Assembly (NCBI GenBank): GCA_002245135.1
Contig: NGBS01001163.1
Span: 186,001 to 250,000 of the forward strand
Direction: 5' to 3'
DNA length: 64,000 nucleotides
DNA from: Proteromonas lacertae
Lineage: Eukaryota > Sar > Bigyra > Opalinata > Proteromonadidae
The position numbers and the translations under genes are program-made. This document shows positions 59,277 to 64,000 of this stretch, piece after piece. The notes under the pieces were generated by a model. That model was given only the letters and a program-made list of their open reading frames with translations, had not been told where the DNA came from and ran no database searches. Numbering within the stretch: position 1 is the stretch's first letter; every line of letters begins with the position of its first letter.

Positions 59277-61064
59277 ATGAATACACGCTTTTGTTATATA
59301 ATATTTGTGAACATTTTTATTTTCAAGTTTATTTTTGGATTAGAAGAGGAATTCATTAGTGTAGTGTTGAATAGCAGTATGAAAATACCAAGTAAAGTTC
59401 AACCAATAATTATCAATGCTACATTCTCAGAACCAATCGAATTTCTTGATTTAGACAAAATAAGGATACAGAATGGCTTTATAAACAACTATGAAGAGAT
59501 AAATGAAAGTATTTACTCATTTGAGTTTTATCCTTACGATACTTGGGAAACTTCAACACTTGTATTAGATGTAGGTGCAGGAGTAACAAATGAATCAATC
59601 TACTCCAATAAATCAAACAAATTCTTCCCTCAATCACGCTTATATATTGAAAATCTATCATTAACCAATATGGATCAACCATTTAAGCTATGGTGGCCAA
59701 ATTTCCAATTATATCAGTCATATTTTAGTAGATACTTAATATTTACTGTAAAAGGAACAGCTGATCTCTCGATAGCATTTAGTAATTATTTAAATACATC
59801 AGATTTTATGTATATAGTCAGATTTATTCAATCAACTCATCCACACAAAATAAGAATAGAAAAAATCGTTGATGGTGAAATTGATAAATACATAGAAGAA
59901 GATATATCTTATAGTGAAGATTTATTAAACACATATCAGTTTTGGGATTCAACGTTAATGGGAAATCAGTTAGGAATAATGAGTATGGATTATTCATCAG
60001 AGAATTATGTATTAGACGATGATTTACCAATTCCATTCAGTTATTTCTCATTTTCAGTAGAAGGAGAAGGTAGGAGTGATATTATCGATATTGATTATAC
60101 AAGAAATGACAAACAAATGATAATATATATGGAATTTGAAGCTGATACAAGTAAAGCTCCAATCCATCTAAATGTAATGTCAACAAGACCATTTACTTCA
60201 TTTAAATACAACTATATAACCGTAGAAAATTGTTTTGTTGAATATAGTGAAGAATCTACAAGGAATGATTATTTATTATTAGTGGTAGTTCCAAGAGGTG
60301 ATGCAAATAGTTGTACTATCTCAACAGATAAAGCTTTATTAACAATTGATGGACAGTTTTATAATTTCACTCAAGATGCTCTTGATTTTGACCAAACTTA
60401 TATTTCTAGTTATGATATTACTATTCCTCGTGTTATTGGTTATGATATGATGTATAGAAACTGGGGAACTTCAGAAAATAAAATGATTTATACTGTTTTT
60501 AAATTGACAAGTGTATCTCCTAATCCTTCAACAACATTGGGATTTTTTTCTTCACTTTATAATGTTCCAATGTTTTATAGAATTGTTATGAATGAATCAA
60601 CTACAATTGAAGTATGTTTTACTATTTATTGTCAAGCATTTGCTACTACTAATTATTCAGTTTATCAAGAGGTGAAAAACACGCTTTGGGCTACTTGTGA
60701 TTCATTTAAAAATGGTCAAACAATTATTAAAATAGGAAAAGGAGATGTGATTGATGAGAATTTAATTCTTAATTATACTATTACAGAAACTGTCACTTAT
60801 GTTCATTATTTCTCGTTTTCTATATTAGGTGATGGTCCAGCGTTTATTACTGATATTATATCCAACCATATTCCATATCCACTACCTACAGACCCACCTG
60901 AACCAGTTCATCCTAATTACAACACTGTTGTGATTTATATTGTTATATTAATAGCAATTAGTTTTATTTTAATAATGACACTACTGGGAGTGTGTGTAAG
61001 AATAACGAAAGAGCAGAATCCACAATTAGTTGTTCCATTGATTAGTCCAAGAGAATATATATAG
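59277..61064 (+). CDS. Type I single-pass membrane protein, unknown ectodomain
   Basis: This is a single exon of 595 codons. An N-terminal signal peptide (residues about 4-21, CYIIFVNIFIFKFIFG) and one transmembrane helix near the end (about 553-577, VIYIVILIAISFILIMTLLG) leave a short cytosolic tail ending VPLISPREYI. The ectodomain is beta-rich with many N-glycosylation sequons and few cysteines, suggesting sandwich-like repeats. It does not resemble a family I recognise. A cell-surface or secretory-pathway receptor or adhesin is possible. The lack of introns is unusual for this locus. Confidence 0.75.
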   Translation: MNTRFCYIIFVNIFIFKFIFGLEEEFISVVLNSSMKIPSKVQPIIINATFSEPIEFLDLDKIRIQNGFINNYEEINESIYSFEFYPYDTWETSTLVLDVGAGVTNESIYSNKSNKFFPQSRLYIENLSLTNMDQPFKLWWPNFQLYQSYFSRYLIFTVKGTADLSIAFSNYLNTSDFMYIVRFIQSTHPHKIRIEKIVDGEIDKYIEEDISYSEDLLNTYQFWDSTLMGNQLGIMSMDYSSENYVLDDDLPIPFSYFSFSVEGEGRSDIIDIDYTRNDKQMIIYMEFEADTSKAPIHLNVMSTRPFTSFKYNYITVENCFVEYSEESTRNDYLLLVVVPRGDANSCTISTDKALLTIDGQFYNFTQDALDFDQTYISSYDITIPRVIGYDMMYRNWGTSENKMIYTVFKLTSVSPNPSTTLGFFSSLYNVPMFYRIVMNESTTIEVCFTIYCQAFATTNYSVYQEVKNTLWATCDSFKNGQTIIKIGKGDVIDENLILNYTITETVTYVHYFSFSILGDGPAFITDIISNHIPYPLPTDPPEPVHPNYNTVVIYIVILIAISFILIMTLLGVCVRITKEQNPQLVVPLISPREYI

Positions 61065-61208
61065 ATATTTTATGTTATTTGTTATATATCTTTAATACAA
61101 ATATATGTTTTTTATAGTCATTTTCTTATATTTAGTGAATTATAAAAATTTAGACAAAATCTAATTAATTAGTTGAGAATACCTGCTAAATTATGAAACT
61201 ATAACATA

Positions 61209-63054
61209 TTAAAAATAAATAGATATATCATATACACTTTCAGACATTACATGTGTAAATTTCGTAACAACATGATTTTCACCACAGCAAATTCTAGCGA
61301 TTCTATCTCCTTCTTCTATATTGCTTATTATACCTCTTATCTCCTCTCCATGTCCATCACTTCCATCTTCTCTGAATGTAACAACAAATTCTCTTATGAA
61401 CATCACATATAACATCAATTGCGATAACATCTCCCTGCCTAATATATATTTATAACAATTCACTATTTTTTTCCAATAAATTAAAAATTCTTCATGAGAT
61501 CTGTTCTGCATCAGCAACACCACATACATCATATAAATTCTAATAGATTTTGCATTATATGGATTTAGAACTAACATATCATTAGAATTTACAATTTGCT
61601 TTACTATATTGCAAGCTTCACTTTCATTGTGTTGTATAACACTTCTTGCAACATCAAAAAATTCTGAAACTTTTCTATATTTATTCAATAAATATTCTTT
61701 TTCATATATTTTCTTACATTTTATACATTCATATTTACTCTTATCTTCTTCTTTTATAGTTAATTCATACTTACAATCATTGCAATAATAACCACATAAA
61801 TATCTATCCATTGATTTCTCTAAAGGAGTTTGACATCTCAAGCATTTACAATTGAAATTATAATTATCCAATAAAAACTTTTGTCGGTGTTCCCTTGTTT
61901 CATATTCCTCTACATAAGAACAGGTTATTTCTTCACCTATTTTAATATCACAAACAGCTCTAAACTCTATTAATCTTCCATTGTTCTTTGTACAATAAAC
62001 ACTATTAGGAAGACAAGAATGGTTGATAAATATTGCACCTGGATAATAAGCAATACCAAAATGAATAAATGATATAGATGATAAATATTTGAAATTGTAC
62101 TTTACGACTAATATGAGTTTCTTAATTGTTACTTTATCTACTCTCATTTCTATTTTATATATAAGTGAATAATTTATATACTTATAGGTATTACTTGTAG
62201 TAAAACATTAGCTAAGTAATTCAATGCGTTTGCTATTGTTTCATTACCTATTAATTCGTCATAGTGACTTTCTCCTTCCATTATATTCTTAAATCGAAAA
62301 TTTGATACTATTTCGTCTATTTAATTTATAAATAATAAGTATTGTTATAATACCTGGATTAATAATATGTTCCTCTTTATATTTATAACACAGTATTGCT
62401 ATCACTAGTTTCAATATTGCTGAATCATAAGAAAAAGAATTATTTGTTAATCCTCTATTAGAAAAATAAAATAAAAAATATATATACTGTGGTCCATATT
62501 TTGAGTTTATATTAAATAACAAGTCAACTCCTGGGTAGTTTATTTTATCCAAGACTAAGTGGTCAATATCCTCAATATTATCACAGATTATGTTGTGAAA
62601 TTTCTCATTTTCACTTTTACATTTAGAACTGCAATAAATTATTTGGTGACAATTATCACATTCTATTTCCTGTGAGTCGTCGTCAATATTTTCAAAACAA
62701 GTAGGACATCTATCGTCATTTCCTTTTTCTAAAGCAGTACCATAGCTTTCAGATGACATGATAAATGAACCCTTATTGATATTACGTGTAGCAACTAAAC
62801 ACCTACCAATTCCTGATATAATCACTACTCTAACTGGAAGATCCTTACTATTAATCCACTCAATCAAATTTGTCTTAATTCTACTTTCTTCCTTTTCTTT
62901 ATACTGGTTACACATCTTTTTATGTTTATTCCAATCGTTCTTCTGACAATCACTATGAATATATTCATATTCTATACCTATTACAGTAGTGCACAAATTT
63001 GCATTTGCCACAGGTTGATTTAGCACCACTTTTACCGCAATTCTGACAAAACAT
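61209..63054 (-). CDS. SMYD-type SET/MYND lysine methyltransferase
   Basis: The exons (minus) are 62978-63054, 62354-62952, 62182-62316 and 61209-62149; introns are 25, 37 and 32 nt (583 residues). I chose the ATG at 63054 because it opens the MYND finger MFCQNCGKSGAKSTCGKCKF in frame. A second MYND-like cluster follows (CPTCFENIDDDSQEIECDNC, YCSSKC), then SET-domain residues: NHSCLPNSVYC, GEEITCSYVEEYETREHRQ and the post-SET CKCLRC. The C-terminal third is helical (TPR-like), as in SMYD proteins. It probably methylates histone or cytosolic protein lysines. Confidence 0.85.
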
Positions 63055-63168
63055 CGATTAGAAAAAGAATTAGAAAAGTTGTGGTAATTTACCAAACATG
63101 CTTGACACAAATTTACATAAATCAGTAAAAATTAAAAGAAATGAAATAATTAAAGAATAATAATTAAA

Positions 63169-64000
63169 TTAAAGCGAATCTTGACTATCAGTATCTTCTA
63201 AATCAACATCATCAAAATTATACTCAACATTGTTTCTTTTAAGCAATTCTGCTGTAGAAGGAAGAAATCTCAATACAGGATATTTATCAGGTGTTAATAA
63301 ACTAAATCTATTAATTGATAATGATCTATTTCCCATTGGAGTAACAGGATTACTTGATGAATCTGAATCTACTGGAGGTGATTGATGTGGAAGATTATCA
63401 TAATTCAATAACACTTGAGATGGAGTTTTTCTGGCAGATACATCTAATCGATTAACAAACCTCCCCGCAGGCATAGGGTCTGGTGATTTTATATTCAAAG
63501 ATGAGTTTCTATAATTCATTACTCTAAGACTTCTTCGATTTATAAATACTACATCACTTTGTCTATGTGGACTTCTAGTTTAAATAATAATATGAATTTA
63601 TATACTCATTATCATTAACAGCAGCTTCTCTTCTTTGAGGAATATTACTTCCATTCATAAATGCATTATATTGTCTTATTAAATTTTGATTATTATTTTG
63701 ATTATTTTCTACCATTTCTATTGAATGTTTAGATTCTTCCATCGATTCTGCTTTTTCTTTTCTTATTGCTAATAACTTTGGTCCTAACTGTGTTATTATG
63801 ATTGCTAAACAACCTAAAAGAATGCTAATTCCTCTTAATGTTAAAGTTGCATCAGGTTGATCAGTTAGTAGAAAATCCATTGGAATAACAATGAAAGAAA
63901 TAAAAACTATTTAAATATATTAATATATATATATATACATATAATTCCTATTGTTAAACCTAAACTTTTTGATTCATTAAATTCTGGTTGAATGTTTCTA
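63169..64000 (-). CDS. Class C GPCR (GABA-B/mGluR type), C-terminal part
   Basis: The exons (minus) are 63939->64000, 63606-63906 and 63169-63574; introns are 32 and 31 nt. The fragment covers the last two transmembrane helices. FNESKSLGLTIGII and the following segment correspond to the TM6-TM7 FNESK signature of family 3 GPCRs, and ITQLGPKLLAI matches the FxPK-like end of TM7. A ~200-residue Ser/Pro/Asn-rich cytosolic tail follows, with DSQDSL at the end. The ligand-binding region lies beyond the window. Such receptors are known in amoebae, oomycetes and animals. Confidence 0.7.

Noticed and set aside
1-64000. tRNA, rRNA, CRISPR array or bacterial operon features
   Set aside because: No cloverleaf with anticodon context, rRNA core sequence or regular spacer repeat was recognised. 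The gene structure is eukaryotic throughout.

Overview
This is nuclear DNA from a very AT-rich, intron-dense microbial eukaryote that builds cilia. The evidence is a spliceosomal gene structure with about ninety recognisable introns, and the gene set: Ran, ARL6/BBS3, a kinesin-14, an SMC5-type protein, DONSON, tubulin chaperone TBCE, an R2R3 MYB protein, a SMYD methyltransferase, a class C GPCR and a FAM228-like ciliary protein. Introns are extremely short (mostly 23-50 nt) and nearly always run GTAT...TAG. TAA, TAG and TGA all act as stops, so the code looks standard. I cannot place the organism from this window. The introns and AT bias fit several protist lineages, and no rRNA or tRNA gene is present to decide.

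Layout. 1-1210: 3' part of an unidentified helical protein. 1294-6553 (+): a TPR-HAD phosphatase fusion, a small membrane protein, an unknown basic protein and TBCE. 6716-7645: a truncated kinase diverging from a stand-alone poly(A)-polymerase C-terminal domain. 7775-11493 (-): transketolase and a RING-like protein. 11922-15381 (+): a BTB-BACK-Ig-SPRY protein and a GT31 glycosyltransferase relative. 15673-23008 (+): a giant coiled-coil protein with terminal Cys/His clusters. 23057-23536 (-): a small unknown protein. 23791-33277 (+): two tandem paralogous armadillo-repeat proteins. 33407-35957 (-): ARL6 and DONSON. 36423-37560 (+): Ran and a small ORF. 37681-42118: an SDR dehydrogenase (-), a GOLD-domain protein (+) and a RuvC-like nuclease (-). 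42349-44988 (-): a pseudokinase-TPR gene carrying a MITE inside one intron. 45521-50011 (+): SMC5. 50109-55705: a C2H2 protein (-), a FAM228-like protein (+) and a RhoGAP-kinesin-14 fusion (+). 56009-64000: MYB (+), a BPI-like/PDZ protein (-), a type I membrane protein (+), SMYD (-) and the end of a class C GPCR (-).

Ciliary or cytoskeletal genes (TBCE, ARL6, kinesin-14, FAM228-like, the ARM proteins, the giant coiled-coil protein) sit beside genome-maintenance genes (SMC5, DONSON, RuvC-like). There is no operon logic; genes on both strands are separated by 70-500 nt of AT-rich spacer. Many spacers contain a short motif of the type TCAAGCC / TCAAACC / AAGCTTGA just upstream of a start codon, which I read as a candidate promoter element.

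The most notable observations are: a TA-flanked 881-bp MITE whose removal restores a perfect 28-nt intron; seven places in four genes where translation continues only after a +1 change of frame (never -1); a RhoGAP-like/kinesin-14 fusion; a 37-residue TPR unit encoded by repeated 111-nt phase-0 exons; and exons that consist of the start codon alone.
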